Program-made: the position numbers and the translations under genes
The notes under the pieces: model-generated
Seen by the model: only the letters and a program-made list of their open reading frames with translations
What the model was told of the DNA's origin: nothing
The model's database searches: none
In this document: positions 46,201 through 57,890 of the stretch, one piece after another
How the letters are laid out: each line of letters begins with the position of its first letter
Position numbering within the stretch: the stretch's first letter is position 1
Assembly (NCBI GenBank): GCA_037389465.1
Contig: JAZARR010000181.1
Location: forward strand, 151,280 to 215,279
Reading direction: 5' to 3'
DNA: 64,000 nucleotides
Source of the DNA: Baylisascaris procyonis
Lineage: Eukaryota > Nematoda > Chromadorea > Rhabditida > Ascarididae

Positions 46201-48220
46201 GCCATTATGCCGCAAACAACAAAAAGAAAGCATCTTCTCTATTGAATCCCCATCGAGAATCACTCTGCCTATACCTGTCTACCTTAATTGTTTTCAAAAT
46301 TCGTGTCCCAAGAGGAGTATCAAAGTGGAATTCCAAACTGCAAACCTTGAAATATAGCACGTTGGTGCGAGAATTCCAAAGATTGTCCACTGAACGATGG
46401 CGCCTCAACATCTCCGATGCCAACCGCTCATCGCTTATCCACTTCGTTCAATTCGTTTGCCACTTAAAACAACTTTATCTCATTACTATATAATTATCAA
46501 GAATAGCTACAACTAAAATAATCTCAACAAAAACGTTACCTCCATTCGACTCCCAATAATTCATAAACTATTATTAAAACAATAACAAACTAGAGTCGGC
46601 TAATTTTAACGAATGAGAGAATGAACCTTAAAATGCCCTCCTCAAACAATGCACCATTCATATAACCATTTCTCTTGCTCCTACTGAACGTTAGTACCTT
46701 CGGCCTTTAAATTCTCTACGTTGATATGCAAACTTATTTCCTTGTTATGAGCTACCTTTACTTTATCGTTTGCAATACAATAACAGGTGAGCATAAAACA
46801 AAGAGAAGCATTTCCTACGGTGAGTTTTATGCACATGCAACGCGAATCCCCTCCCCCCCCCCCAACTCCTCGTTGTTCTATATAGGGGACGAGAGAGGCG
46901 GATGAAAATAGAGACATTTTAATAACAACGACAGCCTTATTTAGGAACTTAACGGAAGCAACGTCGGAAAATAAAGCAACGCAAATGAATAACTTTTTCC
47001 CTTCTTTATCTCATCCCTTCTTTTCCGTCCGTCTTTCAGTGTCCGTGCTAGATGAATCCATAAATTAAACGCTTACAGCAAGCAGGACAGAATGTACTAC
47101 CGGAATACACCCCACATCGTAAAAGTTCGTCGAAACTGCGCAAATTGCGCTTAAATATAGTTGTATTGGATAGTCACTGCCCCACAGCCTAAAAAACAAC
47201 TTTAGCAAAACGAAATATAAAACGCATAATTCGCCGGTCGCTCAATAATATATAAATTTTTCAGTGGTCAATAAATCGAATGAAATATTGAAGATCCAGG
47301 TCATGGAATCGCAATCAAGGAAATTCGTTTGGTGGTTAGCAATGACTTCTGAATGAACCTTTGTCTATAATAGGGGCTAAAATATAAGTGAGATTTAAGC
47401 CCCATTAGAATGGTCCGTAATACTGAACAACTCATATCTTTTAACGCTTGAAGCGTGTGGAACTCCTGTAAAAGTAGTTTCTAACTGAGAGAATGCATTC
47501 AGATATAATGAGTCACATAAAGAAGCAATTGGTTAAATGTAATAAAATGTCCATGAATAAAAAGTTGTACTGCTGCAGATTCATAAATCACCACATAACT
47601 ACTGATAACCATTGGAATGGTCTGTATAAGAAGGGATGAATGGTGATTCCGCCTACATTTACATCTCTGATATTAAAGTTGATAAGGAATTCTTATAAAT
47701 AATGCACTACCAGCTCAAATATGATCAACACAACGCGACGATAAGGGCAAAGTTGATAAGATGCCACCATGGATATTGCTTATATAAGCAATTTCATGGG
47801 TGCTTATGTTCATTAAGGAAAGGATGGGGACCGCTTCATTCCAAGTTTCCTCAATGACTTAAACTCACCGCATTTTGCCTTCGTTTTCTTTCGCTGAGCA
47901 ACTATTTGCCTCATTAAAGTTGAGGATACTATAAACCATCCTCTAAGTTGTTCCCATCTTTGATCACCAATTTCTACTCTATTCCATCCACTTTACTATA
48001 TACGAGAAAGGTCTCTATTCTCCCATCATAAACAAGAATTATGACTATTAGAAATAAATACGGCCAGTGGAAGCTTAGAGTAGAAAATCAAAGAAACACC
48101 CATAATTCGATGCAAAAGAAAGAATATAGTGCATTTTCTGCAGTCATTTACAATAATACGATGATATAATATCAATCAAAATCATTAACGCTAAACAAAA
48201 AAGCGCATCGAGAAATCACT
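43300..48220. other. no well-supported gene
   Basis: Mostly AT-rich. 45010-45360 is an unusually complex, GC-richer block with broken frames and may be an old mobile element. 46205-46423 has an open minus-strand frame (MLRRHRSVDNLWNSRTNVLY) ending at a possible donor GTAGAC but without a convincing acceptor. Poly-C runs at 43976-43990 and 46852-46862. Confidence 0.4.
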
Positions 48221-48224
48221 TACG

Positions 48225-48385
48225 TCAGATAGTTCCGCCTTGTGAATAGCTGTCCATCGAGTTGTTGACAAACGGGTGGAAGTACTGCATTCTCGTCGAC
48301 ACCTTGTGCACAATAAAACCTCTAGCCAGCGATAGTAATGTAACCGTGTTACACTCAACGGATGATGCGACTTGCTTACCGCTTT
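48225..48385 (-). CDS. gene R, terminal exon
   Basis: Acceptor TTTTTTCCCTGCAG. In the frame set by the preceding exon: 2 nt, 52 codons, TGA: SGKQVASSVECNTVTLLSLA, RGFIVHKVSTRMQYFHPFVN, NSMDSYSQGGTI. The stop lies 1 nt before a GTAAGT. A competing frame (KAVSKSHHPLSVTRLHYYRW) runs through to that donor in phase 0, but is Arg/Cys/Trp-rich like a shadow frame. I therefore read this as the C-terminus, with moderate confidence. Confidence 0.5.
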
Positions 48386-48414
48386 CTGCAGGGAAAAAAT
48401 TACCCATTTACATT

Positions 48415-48543
48415 AACAAATCGTCGAATCGTTCACATATAAAGCCCAATATCAGATTTACTAACTGCATCGGCTAAATAACAAATCGTCGAATCGTTCG
48501 CATATAAAGCCCAATACCAGATTTACTAACTGCATCGACTCCA
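48415..48543. repeat. 65-bp tandem duplication
   Basis: AACAAATCGTCGAATCGTTC starts at 48415 and again at 48480; the two 62-65 bp copies differ at about four positions. Just upstream of the terminal exon of gene R, inside the intron. Confidence 0.9.
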
Positions 48544-48559
48544 TTAATCACATTTAAAA

Positions 48560-50320
48560 ACTAAATTATACTAAAGACTAAGGCTAATTCGCAATTCATG
48601 CGGACCTGAAGGTAATAACCAATGCAGAGAACGATGTTTATTCGCCACACCTCCTTGTCCTCATATCTAGTTCTTACGGTTTTCTTCCAGGTACAAGTTC
48701 TTTGTCGAATAGAGAAATGGAGAGGAAAGAGAAGGTAAAATAAAGCGACAGAGACTGAAATGAATCTTAGGAAAGAACAGGCTTGTAGTAACACTCAAAT
48801 AGTCAATTCTAAACGTAATAGGTCCTTAAGAATGATTTTAGGATGCACTATTATTCTTTTAGAAAAAAGAAATATTGCTCATCAACACTCTAAAAAATTA
48901 TTAACTCAAAACATCATTTAAAGGAATGAATTCCAAAAAGAAATCTCTGTGAAAACGATAGAACATTTAATGTAATCAGAAGTTTTCAACAAAAAATGAA
49001 CTATTGATCAATATTCAATCATAGAAAGCTTTCAATCCAAATTTTATAGAAAAAGGGTCTCAAAATAGAGGAAACTAAATTTTAACCGATAATTTTTGAA
49101 AAAAACCTTTCAACAAACCTTAAAAGCTTCTTTACATCGAATAATATAAAGCCTCACAAACACCTCTGGCGTGATAAAAAGCTGTGCTAGCCATCTCAAG
49201 AATGACGTCATGATCAAATTATTCCTATTTTTTTTCATTTCTCTCATCCATTCATAAATCCCACATTTTTTCGTCAATCTATTTTTCCATCTGCATCATA
49301 ACTGGTCAATGAGATTATAAGGTTAACGATGCAATAGTAATAGGTACTGCAGTTCTAAAATATCCCTTCAAATTTTTTATAAGTGAATAAAATTAATAAT
49401 ATTATCGACAGCAAATATGCACTTGCTGGGTTCAGAAAATAAGAACAATGCTATGAAGCAATGCATTCCTATTTTCTACCTTTCTACCTGACGATTACTG
49501 CAAAGAATAAATTAAAAATGATAAAAATTCTGTAGATAGAGAATCGAAAATAACATTCACAACAAAAATGAGTGAAATCGAGAATGTTAACTATTGGAAA
49601 GTCATCAAACAACTAGTCTAAAATGCTTCACCACTAATTTTTTTCATTAATTTCTTTGCCTATTCCTTAATCACATATGATGACATCCGCAAACGATATC
49701 CAACCCATGAATTTCCATTACAAATAAAAATATGAACTTTAATCACTCATGAATATCTGTTATGAGCTAAAGCCTTCGCTTATCACCAAACAACAATGAA
49801 TATCATCGAAGTTTATGCCAGACAACGGTTAACTTCCCCAATAAGGCGTCAATTGGTACATATTAACTCGACAAGAACGATTCATTTACATTTTTACGTT
49901 ATATTACCATCATCTCTTCCCTCCATTTAATTATATAACTCATATTCCATCCTCAGAAATAGTTGCATTTGTCCATTATCAAATACATAACTGCCTCGTA
50001 TATCACTTTTTAGATTCTATGACTATCATATCGAATTTCTTAGTGATGCATTACGTACTGACTGCAAATTCTCTATGGAGAATGCAAATCACGCCTATGC
50101 CTTCACTCGCTAAATTTGCTAACCTCATCCAAAATCGAATAGACGTACATATGAACTCAAGATTACTGTTACACCTAATTTTTACCCATACCATATCCAA
50201 AAAAACACCTTTGCATTTTCAGGGAAATAAAAAAACATGAAATTATTCTCTAACTGCTAACGCTGGATTCAGACATAGAAGAAATCACTGCTGATGATGG
50301 CAACCGTAATACTTTCCTCT
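48560..50320. other. intron or intergenic, nothing recognised
   Basis: AT-rich, no exon-like block with splice sites. Open frames at 48561-48794 and 50019-50240 look random. Confidence 0.5.
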
Positions 50321-50321
50321 T

Positions 50322-50512
50322 CCATGATAGGTTACCTACTACAAGGAAACACTTTTAGAAGGTTAGATGTACCAATTAGACGTATTAGAACCGTGTATCA
50401 ATTAGAAGTACTCTGCACTGGTGAATTCTTTCTCTCTACAGGCAAAGCCTGCGATGTTGACAGTTAGAATGTTATAAAACACATGTTAGCGTTCATAAAA
50501 ACGTTTAATATA
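50322..50512. repeat. R2 fragment, copy C
   Basis: Matches 17730-17930 and 28780-28975: GGTTACCTACTA, CACTGGTGAATTC, TCTCTACAGGCAAAGCC, TTAGAATGTTAT. It has an internal small expansion (ATTAGAAG). No terminal exon of gene P is present next to it. Confidence 0.75.
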
Positions 50513-50944
50513 AGTAAGTACAGAATAGGAAAATGTTAATACAAGTGCGAAATTTGCATATTTAAAAAAAATTAGTATATCCTCTAAAAATCAATCACCA
50601 TAGATGTAAATAAATAATTGTAACTGAATAAATGAAAAAAAGACGAAAGGAAATATGAAAAGCATATATAAGGAATGACAGAAAAATTAGAATTGAGCAA
50701 GCAAGAAGAAAGTATATTGGAGACTGATAAAATTGAATTCTCAGAAATTTTTCCATCAGAAGAAAAGAAAAAAATTAGCGAAAAAATTTCTTCAAACTGA
50801 ATAAATTCGCTCAATAATAATTTTGCTGAGCAAGCCTAAATAACAAATCAAAATAAACTTCTTAATCAAAACGTTCACTGAGAATTAATTCACTAAAATG
50901 ATGTGCAAAAGAAAGAGAGATGATACCTTAATGCCAAAAATCAC

Positions 50945-50992
50945 CGACGAATAGAGATCTACGTGAATTCCCAGACAACACAGCCTCAATGG
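50945..50992 (-). CDS. short exon, gene R
   Basis: Acceptor TTTCTTTTTAG, donor GTGATTTTTG. Two nt, 15 codons (IEAVLSGNSRRSLFV), 1 nt. Phase agrees with 51194-51410 and with the terminal exon. A longer form to donor GTATCA at 50926 would introduce a TAA in this frame (or read PLRLCCLGIHVDLYSSVIFG in another), so the short form is preferred. Confidence 0.5.
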
Positions 50993-51193
50993 CTAAAAAG
51001 AAAAACAATCAATGCGATCAATCAGAATATCGCTATACAATCACACTAAGTTCCTGCTATTCAAAAATGAGGAAGAAATAACATTCAATTTCCAAAAAAA
51101 TACATACAAAGGAGATTATTTTTTTGAATAGTTCATTTCAAAGTTAGCACAAGTGAACAAATCGAAGGTGATCGGAAGAAGCTTTGATGTCAC

Positions 51194-51410
51194 CTGGGAG
51201 ACATAAGGCGAGTTTGATGTTGTCGACACTGCCCATGCCAGTCTGATGTTGTCTTTCATGAGCCTCCTCTGCACGTTGCGTGGATCTGGAAATGTTCTTT
51301 GCCCTGCTCGACGCTCGCGCCGCCTTCATCCACGTTTTCGATACTAACGGGTTCAGCCAAACGCTGAACCGCTCAATCTCATTCACCTCAAAATTGAAAA
51401 TCATTTCAAT
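51194..51410 (-). CDS. internal exon, gene R
   Basis: Acceptor CTTTTATTTAG, donor GTGACATC. Phase 0 start, 72 codons, 1 nt: IEMIFNFEVNEIERFSVWLN, PLVSKTWMKAARASSRAKNI, SRSTQRAEEAHERQHQTGMG, SVDNIKLALCLP. Joins 51691-51870 in phase 0. Two other frames are open for shorter stretches (e.g. NVQRRLMKDNIRLAWAVSTT). The basic, Ala/Arg/Glu-rich middle looks like an exposed helix. Family unknown. Confidence 0.6.
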
Positions 51411-51690
51411 CTAAATAAAAGCTTTGAAGAATACGAAAAAATTCTTCTTCTCCAGAGTGGAGACCCTTTTTTATTATTCAGTGCTCGCAAAAATTGCTTC
51501 ATGCGAAGGGATCCACAGGAATTCAGCCCCTACATGATTCGATAATATAAAACAAAAAGAATGGGCATAATCAAGATCACTGTCATATGCAACCATTCCC
51601 AACTGCTTACAACCGTCCCATATTCTTTAGATTACCCTATATGCAATTGAAAGTTATAAAATGCGACGGTAAGATGATAAACAAACATAC

Positions 51691-51870
51691 CAATTCACGT
51701 TTACTGATTTCACGCATAATCGACTCCACAATATCGGTTCTTGTGAACACCTCTTTAACGAATGCATCCGAGCCAAAAGCTTTGCTGAAGAGAAGATATT
51801 CTTTTGTCGGTGAACTGAATGCCGGATTCTCGACCAACGAACTCGGATATAAACAAAGGCGATCTTTTAT
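51691..51870 (-). CDS. internal exon, gene R
   Basis: Acceptor TTGTTTTCAG, donor GTATGT. Exactly 60 codons in phase 0: IKDRLCLYPSSLVENPAFSS, PTKEYLLFSKAFGSDAFVKE, VFTRTDIVESIMREISKREL. Together with the next exons this is a continuous, protein-like stretch of over 140 residues. Helical at its C-terminal part. I do not recognise the family. Confidence 0.75.
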
Positions 51871-52068
51871 CTGAAAACAAAGTTCGACGATATCAAGAAC
51901 ATCACAAAGCTCATTAACATTTTTGAAAGATAAGTCAGAAAGATCTGAGATTATCCGCTTTTACAATATGCACAATACATAGTTTTTATACAGCCCCTTC
52001 CTTGACAAACAATGGGGGCTCGACTCAAAATTGCAGTCTGCTTGTCTCAGTCAAGTCGAGCTCAAACA

Positions 52069-54062
52069 GGTCGCTTACACAGGGTAAATAGTACCTCCTG
52101 AAGAGGTTATTCTAGCACTCTTCTTCGCTTACATAGGGTAAATAGTACCTCCTGAAGAGGTTATTCTAGCACTCTTCTTCGCTTACACAGGGTAAATATT
52201 ACCTCCTGAAAAGGTTATTCTAGCACTCTTCTTCGCTTACACAGGGTAAATATTACCTCCTGAAGAGGTTATTCTAGCACTCTTCTTCGCTTACACAGGG
52301 TAAACAGTACCTCCTGAAAAGGTTATTCTAGCACTCTTCTTCGCTTACACAGGGTAAATAGTACCTCCTGAAGAGGTTATTCTAGCACTCTTCTTCGCTT
52401 ACACAGGGTAAATATTACCTCCTGAAGAGGTTATTCTAGCACTCTTCTTCGCTTACACAGGGTAAATATTACCTCCTGAAGAGGTTATTCTAGCACTCTT
52501 CTTCGCTTACACAGGGTAAATAGTACCTCCTGAAAAGGTTATTCTAGCACTCTTCTTCGCTTACACAGGGTAAATAGTACCTCCTGAAGAGGTTATTCTA
52601 GCACTCTTCTTCGCTTACACAGGGTAAATATTACCTCCTGAAGAGGTTATTCTAGCACTCTTCTTCGCTTACACAGGGTAAATAGTACCTCCTGAAGAGG
52701 TTATTCTAGCACTCTTCTTCGCTTACACAGGGTAAATATTACCTCCTAAAGAGGTTATTCTAGCACTCTTCTTCGCTTACACAGGGTAAATAGTACCTCC
52801 TGAAGAGGTTATTCTAGCACTCTTCTTCGCTTACACAGGGTAAATAGTACCTCCTGAAGAGGTTATTCTAGCACTCTTCTTCGCTTACCCAGGGTAAATA
52901 GTACCTCCTGAAGAGGTTATTCTAGCACTCTTCTTCGCTTACACAGGGTAAATAGTACCTCCTGAAAAGGTTATTCTAGCACTCTTCTTCGCTTACACAG
53001 GGTAAATAGTACCTCCTGAAGAGGTTATTCTAGCACTCTTCTTCGCTTACACAGGGTAAATATTACCTCCTGAAGAGGTTATTCTAGCACTCTTCTTCGC
53101 TTACACAGGGTAAATATTACCTCCTGAAGAGGTTATTCTAGCACTCTTCTTCGCTTACACAGGGTAAATAGTACCTCCTGAAGAGGTTATTCTAGCACTC
53201 TTCTTCGCTTACACAGGGTAAATAGTACCTCCTGAAGAGGTTATTCTAGCACTCTTCTTCGCTTACCCAGGGTAAATAGTACCTCCTGAAGAGGTTATTC
53301 TAGCACTCTTCTTCGCTTACACAGGGTAAATAGTACCTCCTGAAAAGGTTATTCTAGCACTCTTCTTCGCTTACACAGGGTAAATAGTACCTCCTGAAGA
53401 GGTTATTCTAGCACTCTTCTTCGCTTACACAGGGTAAATATTACCTCCTGAAGAGGTTATTCTAGCACTCTTCTTCGCTTACACAGGGTAAATATTACCT
53501 CCTGAAGAGGTTATTCTAGCACTCTTCTTCGCTTACACAGGGTAAATAGTACCTCCTGAAAAGGTTATTCTAGCACTCTTCTTCGCTTACACAGGGTAAA
53601 TAGTACCTCCTGAAGAGGTTATTCTAGCACTCTTCTTCGCTTACACAGGGTAAATATTACCTCCTGAAGAGGTTATTCTAGCACTCTTCTTCGCTTACAC
53701 AGGGTAAATAGTACCTCCTGAAGAGGTTATTCTAGCACTCTTCTTCGCTTACACAGGGTAAATATTACCTCCTGAAGAGGTTATTCTAGCACTCTTCTTC
53801 GCTTACACAGGGTAAATAGTACCTCCTGAAGAGGTCATTCTAGCACTCTTCTTCGCTTACACAGGGTAAATATTACCTCCTGAAGAGGTTATTCTAGCAC
53901 TCTTCTTCGCTTACCCAGGGTAAATAGTACCTCCTGAAGAGGTTATTCTAGCACTCTTCTTCGCTTACACAGGGTAAATAGTACCTCCTGAAGAGGTTAT
54001 TCTAGCAATCTTCTTCGCTTACACAGGGTAAATAGTACCTCCTGAAGAGGTTTTTCTAGCAC
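52069..54062. repeat. 54-bp minisatellite, about 37 units, with higher-order structure
   Basis: Unit begins GCTTACACAGGGTAAATAGT and contains the hairpin ACCTCCTGAAGAGGT. Variants at three sites (ACACAGG/ACCCAGG, AGTACC/ATTACC, GAAGAGG/GAAAAGG) recur in the same order: a 7-unit (378 bp) block repeats (units 16-22 and 23-29 start alike), and units 5-14 match units 24-33 (offset 19 units, about 1026 bp). Stops occur in all minus-strand frames, so it is non-coding. Lies in a gene R intron. Confidence 0.95.
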
Positions 54063-54257
54063 CCTTCTAAGTTCCTTGCATAACCTCCAATGTACTCTTT
54101 CCAAGGTTTGGAAACCTCTCGAAAATATTGAATGGACTTTTATCCCAGCGATGAATTCACCGAGAAGTATGTTTTATACGAGGTCGAATGGTAAAGTGAA
54201 CAAGTCAAAAAACGTGAAGGCAATAGTAAAACTACTCTATGGCGCAGAAAGAATTAC

Positions 54258-54314
54258 CTCCATTGGACGGACGGAGTTCTTCGAACCACACTGCGCCTCA
54301 ACTTCTTCTTTGAT
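54258..54314 (-). CDS. short exon, gene R
   Basis: Acceptor CAAATTTCTTGAAG, donor GTAATTC. Reads IKEEVEAQCGSKNSVRPME, ending in phase 0 and joining 51691-51870. Starting one site later (after ATCAAAG) would fit the 1 nt left by the upstream exon better. Directly right of the minisatellite. Confidence 0.45.
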
Positions 54315-55072
54315 CTTCAAGAAATTTGTAATCGGCGTGCTTGCCACCTTAAAAATAATAAATGACTTATTCCGTTGCCACGAAATCCTTTTCAGTGGCG
54401 CATCGGAAAGTGGAAAGGGCAGTAGGGGGGAGAGGAAGGGAGGGAGGAATAAGAGGGAAAGGAGGGCGGCGATGGAGGAGAGGAAATAAAGGTGACAAAA
54501 GATTAAGGTCTCCTAGTCATTCGATTCAATACAACCTCAAATGCACAACGCCGCATCTCGGCTCAATCATTAAACTTACAGTACTCCCAAACGAAATCAA
54601 TGATATATTCATGCATTATAGGAACCTCATAAGACTATCCTTAGCTCAGGACGTCATCGATGAAATTTATATACTGACTAATCGGAAACACTGAATATTT
54701 ATAGCGACCGATTCAAACAACTAACAAATAATGGGCTATGAAAATGATTTTCCCACTTCACATTGCGGACGCAGGTAGCGACCATCCTAAATTTTAAATG
54801 GCGGCGATGCACTAAGAAACATTTCATGATTTTATATTAGAATAATAAATAAACTCGATGGCAAGGATCGAAGAAATTTCGCCAAAACAAATCATTCACT
54901 CGAAAATTTTAAAGGCATCTCTAATATCCCTTTCTGAATACAACAACAGTATAATGTGCGGATATGATAGTGACCAAGTCAGGGTTCCCAATAATGCTTA
55001 CTATGGAAATCAAAAGATACAGTTCGCGCAATTCAATAATACAACTCCAACTACTCTACTGCTTAAGCTATA

Positions 55073-55151
<79 letters not shown>
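55073..55151. repeat. TA microsatellite
   Basis: About 75 bp of pure TA; it generates Tyr-Ile ORFs on the plus strand that are not genes. Confidence 0.95.
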
Positions 55152-55153
<2 letters not shown>

Positions 55154-55294
55154 TTTATTTAGTCATTTCTATATTTATTTATTTAAATAAATGACTGTTC
55201 CTTCACATAAAAAAATATTCTTAAACATTAATACTGAGATACGGATTCTGTCATAAATTATCATTCAAATAAAACAAATGAGTCAAAATCATAC

Positions 55295-55498
55295 GTCGAT
55301 TATCTCTCAGTTGAAAAAATCGTCCCTCCGCTCCTCTAGCCACGTCGATCACTCGCCTCTCCATCGAGCGAACTGTACCCTCGTTCAACCGTGCCATGTG
55401 CAGCGTCCCAAAAATAAGCGACGAGACACAGAGACCCCCTTCGGGGTGCATCTCCCCCTCGATATCTTCACGGTCATTCCGTACCGATATTTCAGTAT
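55295..55498 (-). CDS. internal exon, gene R
   Basis: Acceptor TTTTTTTACAG; donor GTATGA (left end 55295) or GTACAG (left end 55379), both leaving 1 nt. Two nt, then TEISVRNDREDIEGEMHPEG, GLCVSSLIFGTLHMARLNEG, TVRSMERRVIDVARGAEGRF, FQLRDNR. The frame stays open to a TGA at about 55253. Phase matches exon 55591-55660. The mix of acidic turn and hydrophobic core looks globular. Family unknown. Confidence 0.65.
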
Positions 55499-55590
55499 CT
55501 GTAAAAAAATCGATTAATCCACATACTAAAGTTAGCAGATTTTAAGAGAACTTAACAAAAACTAATCTTAAGAATAAAAATAAACGTTAC

Positions 55591-55660
55591 CAACAAGCAC
55601 GAGAAAGGCATCCCCAAGTCCTTGAAAGCCTTCTAAACAACGTTGAATGTGAGACGGATA
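55591..55660 (-). CDS. internal exon, gene R
   Basis: Donor GTAACG, acceptor GGATGAG (weak). Phase 0, 23 codons plus 1 nt: YPSHIQRCLEGFQGLGDAFL, VLV. Joins 56683-56898 (phase 0) and 55295-55498 (1 nt). The phase agreement on both sides supports the weak acceptor. Confidence 0.5.
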
Positions 55661-56682
55661 CTCATCCAATCATAAGTAATTAAATCTAATTGCATCCCTG
55701 CAGTCATCAGCCTCCTTCGATACAGCACCTTTAATTTGAATACCTGACCAGCTGATCCCTACTAACCAACATGCTTTGAGGTATGCTTTTGATGTATTGA
55801 ATTCATGCCTTCAACTCAAAGATTTCAACGAGTCGAAAGGAATTCTGAACAATTTAATAGAAATTTGCAAAAAAACATACCTCTAGTTGAACTGATCTGA
55901 TCACCACCTGTTTCAACAATAAACTTCGATTGTAATTTGCAGAACGAAAGCTGACTAAATGGATGCTATGTTCCACGGATATAACGCAAAGCAACAACCT
56001 CTAATGCAAAAGAACTTACAGATCTCTTGCACAATAATTCAGTATTTCCTTCGGAAAGTAGTACAGATTTGGCTGAAATTTTTTAAAGACTTTCTCTGAA
56101 TTAAAGGCTAAATTGCCTGACGCATATGTTCTAAAGCTAAAATTTGAGGATCGCTAGCAAAAACTTACTAAGCTTCAAAATCGTGTAAAAAAGACGACCA
56201 AAGCTTAACACGCTAAATAAAATGAAGAAACCTCTGAAAAACATTTTCATGAAGTAAACTAAGCCAATGTAACGCACCCGTACTTTCCTCCCTTTTTTCG
56301 CGCGGAAGTATCCATAGATGGTGTCCCTATATTCCCGCTACCTCCTTACCTGAAAATAATAATTCGATAGTGTCTCACCTAAATTGGCGGATGGGTATGA
56401 CAAGGTGTGCATCATATCATACAAATTAGAAATTTGATGCTTACGAATTCAAACCTGAATCCCGTATCAAATTTTCTTTCTTATCCGCTTGTAGAATCGT
56501 ATCCAAACCTTTATAAGTGACTCGCTTACTGCGAACAATCCAGTCTATTGAATGAATGTATTCGACCTGATCCAAAGAAAACGATTTTATTTTAAGAGGT
56601 TTTCTCTCAGCAAAGTCAGGAAAAAGCTGACAATCAAAAAATTAAACGGAAAAAGAGAACAAGTGATAACAAAATGTAATAC

Positions 56683-56898
56683 CTCTCTCTCCGAAGTAAT
56701 TATCGCGCCACCATAGGTGTAGCGGGCATATGCCTCGTCTTCCCTCAGCCGCAGTCATTCGACCTTCCTTCGGAAGCCTCCAGTCGCACTTCACGATTCG
56801 TAGGCTCTCTCCTCACATCTGTGCCATATGGAATTGAAAGCTGTAGAGCACATTCTTGGCGGTGTAATACTGCTTCATTAGGCGGTGCGTCTACGAAA
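56683..56898 (-). CDS. exon with a 1-bp deletion, gene R
   Basis: Acceptor TGTTCTTGCAG, donor GTATTAC. First part: FVDAPPNEAVLHRQECALQL, SIPYGTDVRREPTNREVRLE, ASEGRSND. Last part, in another frame: RLREDEAYARYTYGGAIITS, ERE, phase 0 end. One missing base in GACTGCGGCTGAGG near 56750 joins them. Both parts are clearly protein-like, so a single-base error or mutation is more likely than two exons; no splice sites lie between. The YGGAIITSERE end and ALQLSIPYG phrase are not diagnostic of a family I know. Confidence 0.6.
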
Positions 56899-57696
56899 CT
56901 GCAAGAACAGTGGAGGTTATCTTAAATACTTCAAACATGGGGAGGTCTAAACGTTCGCAAAAACTTTTAAAAAGAATTCAAGCTCCACTTTTGTTTAGTT
57001 TATTCAACATCCCCATTTGGGTGTCATAAACATATGAAGAAAGCACAGAAAGGATACATATAAGCAATAAAAGATACGATATTCCGGTGGTTGTAGGTTA
57101 GATGTTTACGCGATAAGGAAATTTCATCGATATAGATCAGAAAAGAGTGCAAAAATACTACGGGTAAAACGTTTTCAAAGATGCTCTAAAAGTCGACATC
57201 AGGTGCCAAATAAGGTTACCACACATCTCTCAAATTCAACCACACATATTGGCAACGATTACAACATTCATAAATCAATGGGCCTGGAAGTGAGGAACTG
57301 TGAAAGTAAAGAAACATCTATATATTTATGATACAAAAATGCAAAGCTCTGAAATGATAACAGAAATAAAACAAATGGTTACAGTTGATTTTGCCCATAT
57401 AGTAAAAAAGAGTTCAAAATTCAATTTATACTAAAGTATGCCGGAGATTTTCGCTCAACTATACAATGGTTTATCGCTCAAAGTGAAATAAGCCAAAATC
57501 AGTAGTGTGGATCCGTTATATAGGGTACGCAGCATACTTGGCACCACATCCTTCATTTTAACAAACTACAATCACCCAGCGAGAATAAAACCCACTACAA
57601 CTTCACATCTAATCCATCGTCCCGCTCGGCACATCTCCGCCTCACTTCACCCCACCCCAAAACGAATAACACTGAGCGCTGCTGCAGAAGGCACTG

Positions 57697-57890
57697 CTTA
57701 TATATGCGTGCCTACTGCCATTTTGGCGCCCATATGACATTTTGCATCATAGTCAAGACCAATAATACTAAGTCAATAATACAAGATCAGTAATACTGCG
57801 ATCAATAATATAAGATCAGTAATACAGCGAAAAATAATATAAGATCAGTAATACTGCGATCACTTTCACGCGAGCAAGCGTTCGCGCTCA
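57697..57890 (-). promoter_or_regulatory. gene P-type promoter, copy C (no gene P exons attached)
   Basis: Minus-strand TATATAAG at 57697-57704, followed by GCGCTCAGTGTTATTCG, and upstream TGAGCGCGAACGCTTG at 57875-57890. Between them the spacing is about 80 bp longer than in copies A and B because a unit containing AAGATCAGTAATACTGCGA is repeated about three times. No CVNY-type exon is present downstream; the region to the left belongs to gene R introns. Confidence 0.55.

Noticed and set aside
51194..51410. Midasin-like reading of another frame (VSIENVDEGGASVEQGKEHF)
   Set aside because: Looked like an AAA sensor region at first sight, but the frame is closed upstream and ends in TGA, and the phase 0 frame fits both neighbours.
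2774..54062. CRISPR arrays
   Set aside because: All tandem arrays lack unique spacers of regular length between identical repeats, and the sequence is eukaryotic.
54076..54489. 137-codon plus-strand ORF
   Set aside because: Antisense to a better supported gene R exon and ending in a purine-rich Arg/Gly/Lys/Glu run (GERKGGRNKRERR) typical of a simple repeat.
56683..56898. MED12-like assignment from ALQLSIPYG
   Set aside because: A short resemblance to the AIQFPIP stretch of Mediator subunit 12, but none of the strongly conserved following MED12 segments appears in the next exons.
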